This document shows positions 50,207-59,701 of a stretch of DNA of 64,000 nt, one piece after another. This stretch comes from DMER01 sp003451645 (GTDB lineage: Bacteria > Pseudomonadota > Alphaproteobacteria > Micropepsales > Micropepsaceae): assembly GCA_031976175.1 (NCBI GenBank), contig DALYLR010000008.1:1-64000 (forward strand). The letters are read 5' to 3'. The notes beneath the pieces are model-generated. The model did not search any database. It worked only from the letters and a program-made list of their open reading frames with translations, and was not told the origin of the DNA. The translations under genes and the position numbers were made by a program. The stretch's first letter is position 1. Each line of letters opens with the position of its first letter.

Positions 50207-50977
50207 TTAGGTGCGTGCCCGGCCCAAGGCACCGTTTTTGAGGATTGTTACGAGCAGGGCGAGCCCGAAGATGAAAAGCGCGATCAGGGCGCTCAAATAT
50301 ACTGGCCAATCTGGATTGCTGCGATTCTGTACAATAATGGCAATAAGAGCCCAGGCACCGGCAGCACCGATGGCAAGGGCGCCCTGCGCGGCCACCAAGG
50401 CCCGAGCAAGTACTAGAAAAGCTGCCAGTAGAACACCAGCCGCGACGTAGGGCTCACGGAAGGCTGCCGATGTGACGATCCCATCATTGACAAGCGCGGA
50501 CGGGAAGCCCGCCACACTGGCTGCCGCTGCCCACCCGGCCAGAAGGGCCACAGGCGAGATGATCAGCGCACGCTGCCAACTGCCATAGGTCACAAGCTCA
50601 GACTGCAGGGCGCGCGTGGCGTTGAGGCTAGCGAACACCAGCACGAAGATGAGTGCGGCGGACACCAGCGTGATGCCATTCAAAGGCACGATGATCTGCC
50701 ACAGGCTGTTGCTGGCGTAGGCAAGGATCAGCCACCACCCCGCACTGCGCCAATGCGTTTGATGCCATTGCCCCGGCAGCACCTGGTAAAGGGCAAGAGC
50801 AAAATTGGTCAGATAGATCACTCCCCAAATTGCGAAGGCGTATCCGGCCGGCGTCAAGACGGTGCGAACCGCTTCGGCCCGCTCCTGCACCGAAATGCCC
50901 ATGCCTGTCACTTGTGTAAACCCTGCCGTGGCGATTTGCAGGATCGCAAAAATGAGGACGAGAATGGCGCGAAGCAT
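50207..50977 (-). CDS. TspO/MBR-like membrane protein
   Basis: This 256-aa inner membrane protein has about seven hydrophobic helices. The segment TPAGYAFAIWGVIYLTNFAL resembles the conserved P-x-G-x-x-F-x-x-x-W-x-x-x-Y of TspO/MBR-family proteins, but it is longer than classic five-helix TspO (about 160 aa). The role could be tetrapyrrole or stress related; this is only a family analogy. It lies 21 bases upstream of bolA on the same strand. Confidence 0.7.
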   Translation of the reverse strand: MLRAILVLIFAILQIATAGFTQVTGMGISVQERAEAVRTVLTPAGYAFAIWGVIYLTNFALALYQVLPGQWHQTHWRSAGWWLILAYASNSLWQIIVPLNGITLVSAALIFVLVFASLNATRALQSELVTYGSWQRALIISPVALLAGWAAAASVAGFPSALVNDGIVTSAAFREPYVAAGVLLAAFLVLARALVAAQGALAIGAAGAWALIAIIVQNRSNPDWPVYLSALIALFIFGLALLVTILKNGALGRART

Positions 50978-51128
50978 ATGCCCTTACCCTTTGCGCTGAA
51001 TGCGCCATGACGTCAGAGAAGGGGAATGTGTAAGGCAAAGGGTGTGGGGTCTTCAATCTATCATTGACGGTCACGGGTCTGTCACGTGTCCGGCTTACCG
51101 TCAGGGAACCTCAATAGGAGATCGACCT

Positions 51129-51536
51129 ATGCCTGTTTCCCGCGTTGTTGTCTTCGCTTTGGCGTTGACCGGTGGAATTACGGAAGCCTCAGCGGGCAGT
51201 CTTCCGCCTGCGGAGGTTACCAAGATCAAGGCCATGACTGGCGAAGAGTTGATGGCAGCGACGGCTGCGTTTGATCCTCAGCTCGCCAGTGATCTGGCGC
51301 GGCTGTCAAACGTGGAATCCCAATCGTCTGTCTGCGGTTGGACCGCGCTTGGCTTCGACACCAAACGGCAGGCGCGCATGAACCAGATCAAAGACGACCG
51401 GAACAAGATGGTTGCCGAGCGGTTCTATGCCGACATCCTGGCCAAGGACATCACCAGCTATAACAAAGACAAGCGGGAAGAGCTCTGTACGGAGGATAAC
51501 AAATCCTCAGTGACCAACATTCTCGCTGATTGGTAG
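51129..51536 (+). CDS. Small secreted protein of unknown function
   Basis: This 135-aa protein has a short signal peptide (MPVSRVVVFALALTGGITEASA) and a mature part that is charged and mostly helical, with two cysteines (SVCGWTALGFDTKRQARMNQ; EELCTEDNKSSV). AGGAG lies 8 bases before the ATG at 51129. It is convergent with purL, 17 bases away. No family recognised. Confidence 0.72.
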   Translation: MPVSRVVVFALALTGGITEASAGSLPPAEVTKIKAMTGEELMAATAAFDPQLASDLARLSNVESQSSVCGWTALGFDTKRQARMNQIKDDRNKMVAERFYADILAKDITSYNKDKREELCTEDNKSSVTNILADW

Positions 51537-51553
51537 GACGTAATTGAAGCCGT

Positions 51554-53767
51554 CTATCGACGCATGAGGTCCGGCAGCCAGGCTTCATGCGGATCCTTCA
51601 GGGCACGGATCGAAATATTGGTCTCATCCAGAATGATCATCTCGCCGCCGGTAGTTCCGATGCGCGCCGCAGGCACCGCTGCCGCATCCGCTTGCGCCAA
51701 GATATCGTGCGCGGTCGACTGGGGTACACAAATCACATACCGCGCTTGATCCTCACCGAACCAATAAGCATGCGGATCACCATTCACTGGCGCCGCAAGC
51801 TCCGCGCCAATCCCGCCAGCCATGGCCATTTCCGCGATGGCCACCAACAGACCGCCATCGGCGCAGTCATGAGCAGTCGTCACCTGGCCAGCCTCGATCA
51901 GTGTGCGAACAAAAATGCCATTGCGCTTCTCTGAACCCAGATCAACTAGTGGCGGCGTGCCGTCTTCTCGTTGAAGGATTTCGCGCAGGTAAAGGGATTG
52001 ACCCAAATGACCCTTTGTCTCACCAATCAGGATGACCGCCTCACCCTCGGCCTTGAATGCGATGGTGGCCATATGGCGCCAATCCCGCAGCAAGCCAACG
52101 CCGCCGATGGCCGGGGTCGGCAGAATATTCTGATACTGACCATTGGGCAGAAGCGTCTCATTATAGAGCGATACGTTCCCGCTCACGATGGGGAAGTCGA
52201 GTGCCCGGCACGCTTCTCCTAATCCCCGCACAGCAAGTGCAAATTGACCCATGATCTCCGGCTTCTGTGGATTGCCAAAGTTTAGGTTATCAGTGACCGC
52301 CAATGGCTTGGCACCTACCGCGCTTAAGTTCCGGTAGGCTTCGGCGATCGCTTGCATCCCACCCAAATAGGGATCGGCTTGGCAATAGCGTGGTGTTACG
52401 TCCGTTGTCAGAGCGACCGCTTTGCCTGTGCCGTGAACGCGGACCACGGCCGCATCGCCGCCTGGTTTTTGGATGGTGTCTGCCATCACCGAATAATCAT
52501 ACTGCTCCCAGATCCAGCGACGGGAGGCCAGATCGGGGCTCGCGACCAGTTGCTTCAGCACGCCCAGAATCGAAGGTGGCGCGGGGACGTCGCTAAGCGG
52601 CGCCGGGCGTGGCGGCTCCACCCATGGACGCTCATACACAGGCGCCTCATCGGCCAACACATTGACCGGTAGATCACAAACATCCTCGCCGTGATGGCGC
52701 AGGACGATGCGCTTGGTGTCGGTGGTGATGCCGATGACTGCGAAGTCGAGCTCCCATTTGCGGAAAATGCGCTCGGCCTCCGCTTCCCGGCCCGGTTTGA
52801 GCACCATCAACATGCGCTCCTGGCTTTCGGACAGCATCATCTCATAGGCCGTCATACCGGCCTCGCGTTGAGGCACCTTGTCCATCCACAATTCTATGCC
52901 AGCACCACCTTTGGCCGCCATCTCACAAGAGGCAGAGGTCAGGCCCGCGGCACCCATGTCCTGAATGCCGATGATGGCATCTGTTGCCATGAGTTCGAGG
53001 CAGGCTTCGAGCAGCAATTTCTCCGTGAACGGATCGCCCACTTGGACGGTTGGCCGCTTCTCCTCGGCATCCTCGCTGAATTCCGCACTGGCCATGGTTG
53101 CGCCGTGGATGCCGTCGCGCCCCGTCTTTGAGCCTACATAGACCACGGGGTTGCCAGCGCCCTTTGCTGCCGACAGCCAGATGTTGTCCGCCCGCGCCAG
53201 CCCCACGCACATCGCATTGACCAGGATGTTGCCATTGTATGCCTTATGGAAATTGACCTCGCCACCCACAGTCGGCACGCCCATGCAATTGCCATAGGAG
53301 CCGATGCCGCTCACGACACCGGCGAGCAAGTGCCGCGTCTTGGGATGCTCCGGCTCACCAAAGCGCAAAGCATTGAGCATGGCGATGGGGCGCGCGCCCA
53401 TGGTGAAGACATCGCGCATGATCCCGCCCACGCCCGTGGCCGCTCCCTGGAACGGCTCGATGAAGCTTGGATGGTTATGGCTCTCCATCTTGAAGACGAT
53501 CGCATCGCCATCGCCAATGTCGATGACGCCCGCGTTTTCTCCAGGCCCTTGAATCACCCACGGGGCGCTGGTGGGCAAGGTGCGTAAATGCACGCGCGAT
53601 GACTTGTAAGAGCAATGCTCCGACCACATCACGGAGAAGATACCGAGTTCCGTCATGTTGGGCGTGCGGTTTAGGAGCCGCAGGATGTTGGCCCATTCAG
53701 CCTCATTGAGACCGAATTGCTTGGCTGCTTCCAGCGTTCCTGGCCGCATCGTGTCTTCGTGTTTCAT
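51554..53767 (-). CDS. purL: Phosphoribosylformylglycinamidine synthase subunit PurL
   Basis: This 737-aa protein is the small-type PurL synthetase subunit, which works with PurQ and PurS to make FGAM. Motifs include MWSEHCSYKSSRVHLRTLPT, FKMESHNHPSFIEPFQGAAT and GVGGIMRDVFTMGARPIA for ATP and substrate binding. It is coupled to purQ upstream by ATGA at 53764-53767. Confidence 0.98.
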   Translation of the reverse strand: MKHEDTMRPGTLEAAKQFGLNEAEWANILRLLNRTPNMTELGIFSVMWSEHCSYKSSRVHLRTLPTSAPWVIQGPGENAGVIDIGDGDAIVFKMESHNHPSFIEPFQGAATGVGGIMRDVFTMGARPIAMLNALRFGEPEHPKTRHLLAGVVSGIGSYGNCMGVPTVGGEVNFHKAYNGNILVNAMCVGLARADNIWLSAAKGAGNPVVYVGSKTGRDGIHGATMASAEFSEDAEEKRPTVQVGDPFTEKLLLEACLELMATDAIIGIQDMGAAGLTSASCEMAAKGGAGIELWMDKVPQREAGMTAYEMMLSESQERMLMVLKPGREAEAERIFRKWELDFAVIGITTDTKRIVLRHHGEDVCDLPVNVLADEAPVYERPWVEPPRPAPLSDVPAPPSILGVLKQLVASPDLASRRWIWEQYDYSVMADTIQKPGGDAAVVRVHGTGKAVALTTDVTPRYCQADPYLGGMQAIAEAYRNLSAVGAKPLAVTDNLNFGNPQKPEIMGQFALAVRGLGEACRALDFPIVSGNVSLYNETLLPNGQYQNILPTPAIGGVGLLRDWRHMATIAFKAEGEAVILIGETKGHLGQSLYLREILQREDGTPPLVDLGSEKRNGIFVRTLIEAGQVTTAHDCADGGLLVAIAEMAMAGGIGAELAAPVNGDPHAYWFGEDQARYVICVPQSTAHDILAQADAAAVPAARIGTTGGEMIILDETNISIRALKDPHEAWLPDLMRR

Positions 53768-54435
53768 GACAGCGCCCCCAAGAGGCTCATGAACAGCGCC
53801 TTGCCGTCTTCGGAGCCCAAAGCGTTGTCGCAGGCCCGCTCTGGGTGTGGCATCAATCCTAGTATCGTCCGTTCACGGTTCATGATGCCGGCGATGTTGC
53901 GTGCGGCGCCATTGGGATTGTCGCCAAGTGTATAGCGCAAGGCGACCAGCCCCTCATCTTCAAGCGCGTCAAGTGTTGCCTCATCGGCCACATAGTTCCC
54001 CATGCCGTGGGCGACAGGGATCGAGATTGTCTGGCCCACCGCATAACGGTTTGTGAACATTGTGTTGGCGGCCTCTACGGTCAGGTTTACTGGCCTGCAG
54101 ACGAAACTAAGGCTCGCATTCTTGATGAGTGCGCCGGGGAGAAGGCCCGCCTCACACAAGATCTGAAAACCGTTGCAAATGCCAAGGATCGGCGTGCCCT
54201 TCTGCGCCCTAGCGATCACATCTTGCATGATGGGGGAGTGTGCCGCCATCGCTCCCGCCCGCAAGTAGTCGCCATAAGAGAACCCGCCCGGCAGCACAAT
54301 CAGATCGGCGTCACCGGGCACGCTTGCGTTGGCGTGCCAAACCATGGCGGGTGAGCGGCCGGTGATCTGGGTGAGGGCCGTGGCCACATCGCGGTCGCAG
54401 TTGGAGGCAGGAAATACAATGACTGCAGCCTTCAT
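53764..54435 (-). CDS. purQ: Phosphoribosylformylglycinamidine synthase subunit PurQ
   Basis: This 223-aa glutaminase subunit has the class I amidotransferase nucleophile in ILGICNGFQILCEAGLLPG, the GGFSYGDYLRAGAMAA loop and the C-terminal LGLMPHPERA with the catalytic His/Glu. ATG at 54435 follows AAGGAGCT; the frame runs back to 54534 but without homology. A terminator for the DUF2059 gene lies just upstream, so purQ-purL should have its own promoter. Confidence 0.97.
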   Translation of the reverse strand: MKAAVIVFPASNCDRDVATALTQITGRSPAMVWHANASVPGDADLIVLPGGFSYGDYLRAGAMAAHSPIMQDVIARAQKGTPILGICNGFQILCEAGLLPGALIKNASLSFVCRPVNLTVEAANTMFTNRYAVGQTISIPVAHGMGNYVADEATLDALEDEGLVALRYTLGDNPNGAARNIAGIMNRERTILGLMPHPERACDNALGSEDGKALFMSLLGALS

Positions 54436-54465
54436 GCGCGGCGCAGCTCCTTCGCAAAAACGAAA

Positions 54466-54496
54466 CATCCCAGGACATAAGGACAGTCCCGGGATG
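54466..54496 (-). terminator. Terminator between the DUF2059 gene and purQ
   Basis: On the minus strand CATCCCGGGAC and GTCCTGGGATG form an 11-base stem with one mismatch, followed by TTTCGTTTTT. It lies 47 bases after the DUF2059 stop and 31 bases before purQ. A second hairpin without a T-run (GCCCGCT-TGCC-AGCGGGC, 54509-54526) lies between them. Confidence 0.8.
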
Positions 54497-54542
54497 CCAC
54501 AAGCCCAGGCCCGCTGGCAAGCGGGCTCATGCAATTTGGCTG

Positions 54543-55100
54543 TTAGCTAGAGACCTTGGGGTTTTGATATTGCTCGCGCAATTGTTCTTGCAGGCGCTTG
54601 GAGATCTTGCGCACCACTTCGAGGCTCCAGGTGTTAGCAACGCCCGACAGTTCCTTTTGCAGTGCCTCGCTCTCGCCGCGAAGCTTCGCGCCAGCCTTGG
54701 TGCGGTGGAAATTGGCAATAACCTTCATCTCGTCAGCAGAAAAACGCTTGGCGTAGAGGGTTGCGATGTCGATCATCAGGCCGTCCAACGAGCGATCTGT
54801 CTCTTCCCGGAAGGCGCGTTCGATCAAATCGCGCGTTTCCTTAGACATGTCGGGATATTCTTTTTGGATGCTGGCCATTTGCTTGGGCAAGCTCGCCTCG
54901 AACTGGCTCTTGAACATCTCCTTGGCTTGCATGGCAACCAAGAGATCCTTCGCGGCGGATAGGCGATTATCAACAGAATCAGCCGCCGGAGCAGTTGCTG
55001 GACTCGCGGGCACCGCGGCCGTCGCTGCCGAGGCAACCGGCGTGCCCATTCCCAATGTCAGCGCTAGCCCTAAGGAAGCCGCCCCAAACAGACCCTTCAT
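54543..55100 (-). CDS. DUF2059 secreted protein
   Basis: This 185-aa protein has a signal peptide (MKGLFGAASLGLALTLGMGT ... ASA), a low-complexity Ala/Pro linker, and a helical DUF2059 domain (LYAKRFSADEMKVIANFHRT, AGAKLRGESEALQKELSGV). The function of DUF2059 proteins is not established. It lies between purS and purQ, on the same strand, 23 bases after the purS stop, interrupting the usual purC-purS-purQ-purL order. Confidence 0.88.
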   Translation of the reverse strand: MKGLFGAASLGLALTLGMGTPVASAATAAVPASPATAPAADSVDNRLSAAKDLLVAMQAKEMFKSQFEASLPKQMASIQKEYPDMSKETRDLIERAFREETDRSLDGLMIDIATLYAKRFSADEMKVIANFHRTKAGAKLRGESEALQKELSGVANTWSLEVVRKISKRLQEQLREQYQNPKVSS

Positions 55101-55123
55101 CCTACGCCCCCAGATACACACAA

Positions 55124-55369
55124 CTACTCGTTTAGCACTTCTATGACGTAATTTTCAATCACCTTATTGGCCAAGAGCCGTTCACACATCACTTTAGCTT
55201 GATTTTTCGCTGCGTCCGCATCCGGCGCCTCAAGCTGAACCTCGATGATTTTCCCGGCTCTGACGTCCCCAATGCCTTGAAAGCCCAATCTGGTCAAAGC
55301 GTTCCCAATCGCTTTGCCCTGCGGATCCAAAACTCCCGATTTTGGCGTCACATGAATACGCACCCTCAT
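55124..55369 (-). CDS. purS: Phosphoribosylformylglycinamidine synthase subunit PurS
   Basis: This 81-aa protein bridges PurL and PurQ. Its MRVRIHVTPKSGVLDPQGKA opening and GFQGIGDVRAGKIIEVQL are diagnostic. Its ATG overlaps the purC stop (ATGA at 55366-55369). Confidence 0.97.
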   Translation of the reverse strand: MRVRIHVTPKSGVLDPQGKAIGNALTRLGFQGIGDVRAGKIIEVQLEAPDADAAKNQAKVMCERLLANKVIENYVIEVLNE

Positions 55370-56133
55370 TTGACCAGAACCGGACCCTTTCTGCCAGTAT
55401 TATCCTGACCTTCTTGCAAGATTCCAAGACGCTTTGCGACTTCGGTGTAGGCTTCCGTCACTCCGCCCAGGTCCCGCCGGAACCGGTCTTTGTCCAGTTT
55501 CTCGTTAGTCTTAAGATCCCAAAGCCGCATGGAATCTGGACTGATTTCATCGGCGAGGATGACGCGAACCATATCCGCCTCATAGAGGCGCCCAAACTCG
55601 ACCTTGAAGTCGATCAGCTTGATCCCCACGCCTAAGAACAGCCCGGATAGGAAGTCGTTGATCCGGACGGATAATTGGATGATCTCGTCCAGTTCCTGCG
55701 CACTCGCCCATCCAAAGGCCAGGATATGCTCCTCCGAGACCATTGGGTCAGAGAGTTTGTCGTCCTTCAGAAAGTACTCGATGATCGAACGGGGCAGGGC
55801 GGTACCCTCTTCCAGCCCCAGACGCTTGGACAGACTGCCTGCGGCGACATTCCTGACCACAACCTCAAGGGGAATGATCTCGACCTCCCGAATCAGCTGT
55901 TCGCGCATATTCAGACGGCGCATGAAATGGTTGGGGACACCGATTTGGCCGAGTTGGGTCATCAAGAATTCCGAAATCCGGTTGTTCAAGACGCCCTTGC
56001 CCTCCAGCACCGCCTTCTTTTTCGCGTCAAAGGCGGTCGTATCGTCCTTGAAGTACTGGATCAGGGTCCCAGGTTCCGGCCCCTCATAAAGGACCTTGGC
56101 CTTGCCTTCATAAACCAATCTGCGGCTTTTCAT
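55366..56133 (-). CDS. purC: SAICAR synthetase PurC
   Basis: This 255-aa enzyme joins aspartate to CAIR in purine synthesis. LVYEGKAKVLYEGPEPGTLI, FKDDTTAFDAKKKAVLEGKG and LIDFKVEFGR are family motifs. It leads the purC-purS operon and diverges from the DUF1476 gene across 277 bases, where I see no clear riboswitch or operator. Confidence 0.98.
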   Translation of the reverse strand: MKSRRLVYEGKAKVLYEGPEPGTLIQYFKDDTTAFDAKKKAVLEGKGVLNNRISEFLMTQLGQIGVPNHFMRRLNMREQLIREVEIIPLEVVVRNVAAGSLSKRLGLEEGTALPRSIIEYFLKDDKLSDPMVSEEHILAFGWASAQELDEIIQLSVRINDFLSGLFLGVGIKLIDFKVEFGRLYEADMVRVILADEISPDSMRLWDLKTNEKLDKDRFRRDLGGVTEAYTEVAKRLGILQEGQDNTGRKGPVLVK

Positions 56134-56410
56134 GGGGACATCGCCTTACACTTGGGGACGGAAGCTCGGTGCGCTCCCGCAGCAGGCCAGGGGAAACGCG
56201 TGTGTGTGTCGCTGCCACGCTAGCGCAAATTCCGGTCCAGGTACAATCGGCCCAAAAGATGTCCCCAAGGAATGTCCAAATTTTGTCATGATACGCGCTA
56301 TCGAAACGCCATTGCCGGGGTGTTTGCACATGCCCATATTACCGTCGAAGCAGGGTGCGGCTTGCGCCCACGGTACTTTGACCCCTCACCTCAGATAAGG
56401 AAGCCTAGCG

Positions 56411-56737
56411 ATGTCCGGTTTTGACAAGCGCCGAGAAGGCCAAGAAGCAAAATTCGCGCTCGACGAATCCCTGAAATTCAAGGCAACGGCGCGCCGCAAC
56501 AAGCTCTTGGGGCTCTGGGCCGCGGCCAAGATGGGCATCACGGGCGAAGCCGCTGACGCCTATGCCAAAGAGGTAGTTAAGGCGGACTTCGAAGAAGTTG
56601 GTGACGATGATGTGTTTCGCAAGTTGCGCAACGATCTGGACGCCAAGGGCATTTCGGTTTCTGATCACCAAATCCGGCGCGAGATGGAGGACCTCATGGT
56701 CACTGCCGCGGATCAGGTGCGGAACGAGGCTCAGTAG
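56411..56737 (+). CDS. DUF1476 protein (ATPase inhibitor zeta subunit-like)
   Basis: This 108-aa protein opens MSGFDKRREGQEAKFALDES and continues ARRNKLLGLWAAAKMGITGE, the pattern of DUF1476, whose Paracoccus member is the zeta subunit that inhibits reverse hydrolysis by the F1-ATPase. AAGGAAG precedes the ATG. Its divergent position next to purC is conserved in alphaproteobacteria. Confidence 0.93.
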   Translation: MSGFDKRREGQEAKFALDESLKFKATARRNKLLGLWAAAKMGITGEAADAYAKEVVKADFEEVGDDDVFRKLRNDLDAKGISVSDHQIRREMEDLMVTAADQVRNEAQ

Positions 56738-56766
56738 ACGGGCCTCAAACGAGGGGCCTAGAGCGA

Positions 56767-58842
56767 ATGAGTGTAACGCGAGTATTTTGCGCAGCGGCGC
56801 TGTGGCTCCTTGGCGCGAGTGCGTCTCACGGCGATGATTGGCCCCATTATGGCGGCGATCTCGGCGGTCAGCGCTACAGCCGCGCCCAACAGATCACTCC
56901 GGAAACCGTCGGCGGCCTCATACGCGCATGGGAGTACCGAACCGGGGATGTGGCGGGTCGAAGCCCCAAAGTCATGCGCCGGACCAAGCTGCAAGGAACA
57001 CCCGTTCTCTATGGCGACAGCCTTTATGTTTGTTCCGCTTTCAATATGGTGGCGGCGCTCGACCCCGCGACCGGCACGGAGAAATGGCGCTACGATCCCA
57101 AGGTCCCGGAAAACCTCAAGCCTGGAAATCTCTTCGGCTGCCGGGGTGTTGCAGTGTGGGAGGATTTGGGGCGGCCCGCGGATGCGCAATGCCGGTTGAG
57201 GGTATTTACCGGGACGACCGATGCGCGGATCATCGCTCTTGATGGCCGGACCGGTATGCCCTGTGAGGATTTTGGAACTGCGGGCACAGTGAAAATCGAT
57301 ATTGGTATGGCTGAGAAATGGCCGGGCGAGTTCCAGATCACCTCTGCTCCTGTGGCGGTTCGCGACACCGTAATTGTGGGCTCAGCCATCTCGGATAATG
57401 TGCGCGTCGAGGCGCCCAAAGGCGTTGTGCGCGGATTTGATGCCCGCACAGGCGCTCTGAAATGGCAGTTCGATCCTGTTCCCCAAACCGAAGAGCAGGC
57501 TTTGGCGCAAGGGTGGGCCCCGGGGTCACATAAGCCCGCCGGGCATGCCAATGTGTGGGCGCCTATGTCCGCCGATGCTGCCCGTGGCTTGGTGTTCTTG
57601 CCCACCTCCTCGCCCAGTCCCGATTTCTTTGGCGGCTTGCGCGCAGGGGATAACCGCCATGCCAATTCGGTGGTGGCACTCAGGGCCGAGACTGGCGAAC
57701 TCGTTTGGGCCTTTCAAATCGTCCATCACGATGTCTGGGACTATGATACTCCGGCCCAGCCGACACTGACCTCTTTGGAGCTTCCCGAGGGGCGGCGGGA
57801 TGTTGTGATCCAGGGGACCAAGCAAGGGCTGGTGTTTGTGCTCGACCGCGACACGGGCAAACCTGTCTTCCCTGTTGAAGAACGGCCGGTGCCTCAAGGC
57901 GGCGTGGCGGGCGAAGTCTTGTCGCCAACCCAGCCTTTCCCCACCCACATCCCGCCATTGGTGCCCAGCACCATCAAACCAGACGATGCTTGGGGCCTGA
58001 CGCCCTTCGATCAGGGCGCGTGCCGGGACGCCATCGCCAATGCGCGCTCGGAGGGTCTCTACACACCACCTTCTGAGAAGGGGACCCTCATGTATCCCTT
58101 TACCGGCGGCGGCATCAATTGGGGTGGCGTGTCAGTTGATCCGGATCGCCAGGTCCTCTATGTCAATACCAGCCGGATGATTCACAAAATCACCCTAGTC
58201 CCGCGCGATCAGTATGAGTCCCGCAAGGCCAAACGCCGGCCACTCGAAGAATTCGCGCCGCAAGCGGGGACCCCCTATGGCATGATCCGTGAGACATTCC
58301 TGTCGCCGCTCTTCCTGCCCTGCAATCCGCCGCCCTGGGGTGTCTTGACCGCGGTTGATCTGAAGACCGGGAAGCGCCTGTGGGAGAGCGTTCTAGGTAC
58401 GACTGAATCGCTGGCGCCACTTGCCATTCCGTTGAAGCTCGGCACGCCGTCTTTGGGCGGACCGGTTGCCACACGCGGCGGCGTGATCTTTATCGGTGCG
58501 ACGATGGATCATTATTTGCGGGCCTTTGATGCCAAGTCAGGCGCGGAGTTGTGGGCGGGTGCCTTGCCAGCGCCTGGGATCGCCACACCCTCGGTTTATT
58601 CTTGGAAGGGCCGCCAATATGTAGTGATCGCGGCGGGCGGCACCGGCATGGCGGACACCGCCATCTCAGATGCCTTTGTCGCCTTCGCGTTGCCGGGCCC
58701 TGGCGATGAAGGCCCCAGCCTCTGGTCACGCACCTTGGGGCAGCCCGGTGGGCATTTCTACGCGGGGCTTGCGGGAACCCTTCTGATCATGATTGGCGCT
58801 TACTTTGCTTGGAGGCGTTGGAGGGCAGGCAGGCGCGCATAG
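56767..58842 (+). CDS. PQQ-dependent dehydrogenase with C-terminal membrane anchor
   Basis: This 691-aa protein has a signal peptide (MSVTRVFCAAALWLLGASAS), the YGGDLGGQRYSRAQQITPET opening, and a beta-propeller of PQQ-binding repeats (ALDPATGTEKWRYDP, ALDGRTGMPCEDFG, LDRDTGKPVFPVEERPV). It resembles membrane-type quinoprotein glucose or alcohol dehydrogenases, but instead of an N-terminal membrane domain it has one C-terminal helix (FYAGLAGTLLIMIGAYFAW) followed by a basic tail. The substrate is unknown. It starts 29 bases after DUF1476. Confidence 0.88.
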   Translation: MSVTRVFCAAALWLLGASASHGDDWPHYGGDLGGQRYSRAQQITPETVGGLIRAWEYRTGDVAGRSPKVMRRTKLQGTPVLYGDSLYVCSAFNMVAALDPATGTEKWRYDPKVPENLKPGNLFGCRGVAVWEDLGRPADAQCRLRVFTGTTDARIIALDGRTGMPCEDFGTAGTVKIDIGMAEKWPGEFQITSAPVAVRDTVIVGSAISDNVRVEAPKGVVRGFDARTGALKWQFDPVPQTEEQALAQGWAPGSHKPAGHANVWAPMSADAARGLVFLPTSSPSPDFFGGLRAGDNRHANSVVALRAETGELVWAFQIVHHDVWDYDTPAQPTLTSLELPEGRRDVVIQGTKQGLVFVLDRDTGKPVFPVEERPVPQGGVAGEVLSPTQPFPTHIPPLVPSTIKPDDAWGLTPFDQGACRDAIANARSEGLYTPPSEKGTLMYPFTGGGINWGGVSVDPDRQVLYVNTSRMIHKITLVPRDQYESRKAKRRPLEEFAPQAGTPYGMIRETFLSPLFLPCNPPPWGVLTAVDLKTGKRLWESVLGTTESLAPLAIPLKLGTPSLGGPVATRGGVIFIGATMDHYLRAFDAKSGAELWAGALPAPGIATPSVYSWKGRQYVVIAAGGTGMADTAISDAFVAFALPGPGDEGPSLWSRTLGQPGGHFYAGLAGTLLIMIGAYFAWRRWRAGRRA

Positions 58843-58881
58843 GCGTCGCCCAACCGTCATGCCCTCTACCAGAGCAACGGC

Positions 58882-59601
58882 TCAGCATCCCTCATTGGTA
58901 TCGAGCCAGCCCAAGAACTTGCCCGATTTGTCGTTGACCTTGGTGGCCTCATAACACTCGCCACCGGGGTTTTTGGCCGGCGCGCGGTGGAAGATGATCG
59001 CCTCCTCACCGAGTTCCTTCTTCGCGTTCTTGTCGGTCAGCGCCTTGACGACCGTGGGTTTGGGGCCCGCCTCATCGATCTGGCAGATGGTGGTCCCGTT
59101 CTTGTAGTCATTGATCCGGACCATGACGCCATCGCTCTCCCGCCGGGCGAGGGTCACTGGCGCCTTGGCAGGTGCCTTGGCAAGGCAGGCATCGATCGCA
59201 GGGATCAGGCTCAACAACTCATTGTCCCAGCGGAAAAACCCGCAACCCTTATAGGTCTGCTTACCCATCGTCACGGCAACGGTCAGTGGATAGGCAAAAC
59301 CGTCTTTGCCGACCTTGCAGGCATCCGTCTGCTGAAGATCGACCGTAATGGGCTTGGACGCAAATTGAACAATCCCGCCGCCCATCACGCGTGGCTGCAC
59401 CACGGGTGCCATATGCTGTTTTCCTGCACGATTGTCTTGAAAAAAGATGTCTTGCGCTGGGTAGATGTTCAACGACCACTGCCCATCCGGCCCAACCGCC
59501 ACGATGTTGCCGCGATAGGGGGTGAGCGGATCGTTAGCGGCGGCAAGTGGAGAATTGGCACCCAAGGCAAAGACGGCAAGGCTGATCGAGACCAAACGCA
59601 T
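58882..59601 (-). CDS. Secreted protein of unknown function
   Basis: This 239-aa protein has a signal peptide (MRLVSISLAVFALGANSPLAAA) and a mature part with paired cysteines (QTDACKVGKDGFAYPLTVAV; YKGCGFFRWDNE; CYEATKVNDKSGKFLGWLDT). The TVAVTMGKQTYKGCG segment resembles heat-shock-protein-like or META/HslJ-type lipoprotein folds, a weak similarity. Convergent with the PQQ dehydrogenase gene, divergent from the DUF1499 gene. Confidence 0.75.
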   Translation of the reverse strand: MRLVSISLAVFALGANSPLAAANDPLTPYRGNIVAVGPDGQWSLNIYPAQDIFFQDNRAGKQHMAPVVQPRVMGGGIVQFASKPITVDLQQTDACKVGKDGFAYPLTVAVTMGKQTYKGCGFFRWDNELLSLIPAIDACLAKAPAKAPVTLARRESDGVMVRINDYKNGTTICQIDEAGPKPTVVKALTDKNAKKELGEEAIIFHRAPAKNPGGECYEATKVNDKSGKFLGWLDTNEGC

Positions 59602-59701
59602 AGTGACTCCTATCCGGTGGTGTGACTCAGGAATGGTGGCGTTATGCCATGCATTGCGCTAACCTCAGACAGAAAAATGGGATTTTGGGGAGGCTGTCAC
59701 A

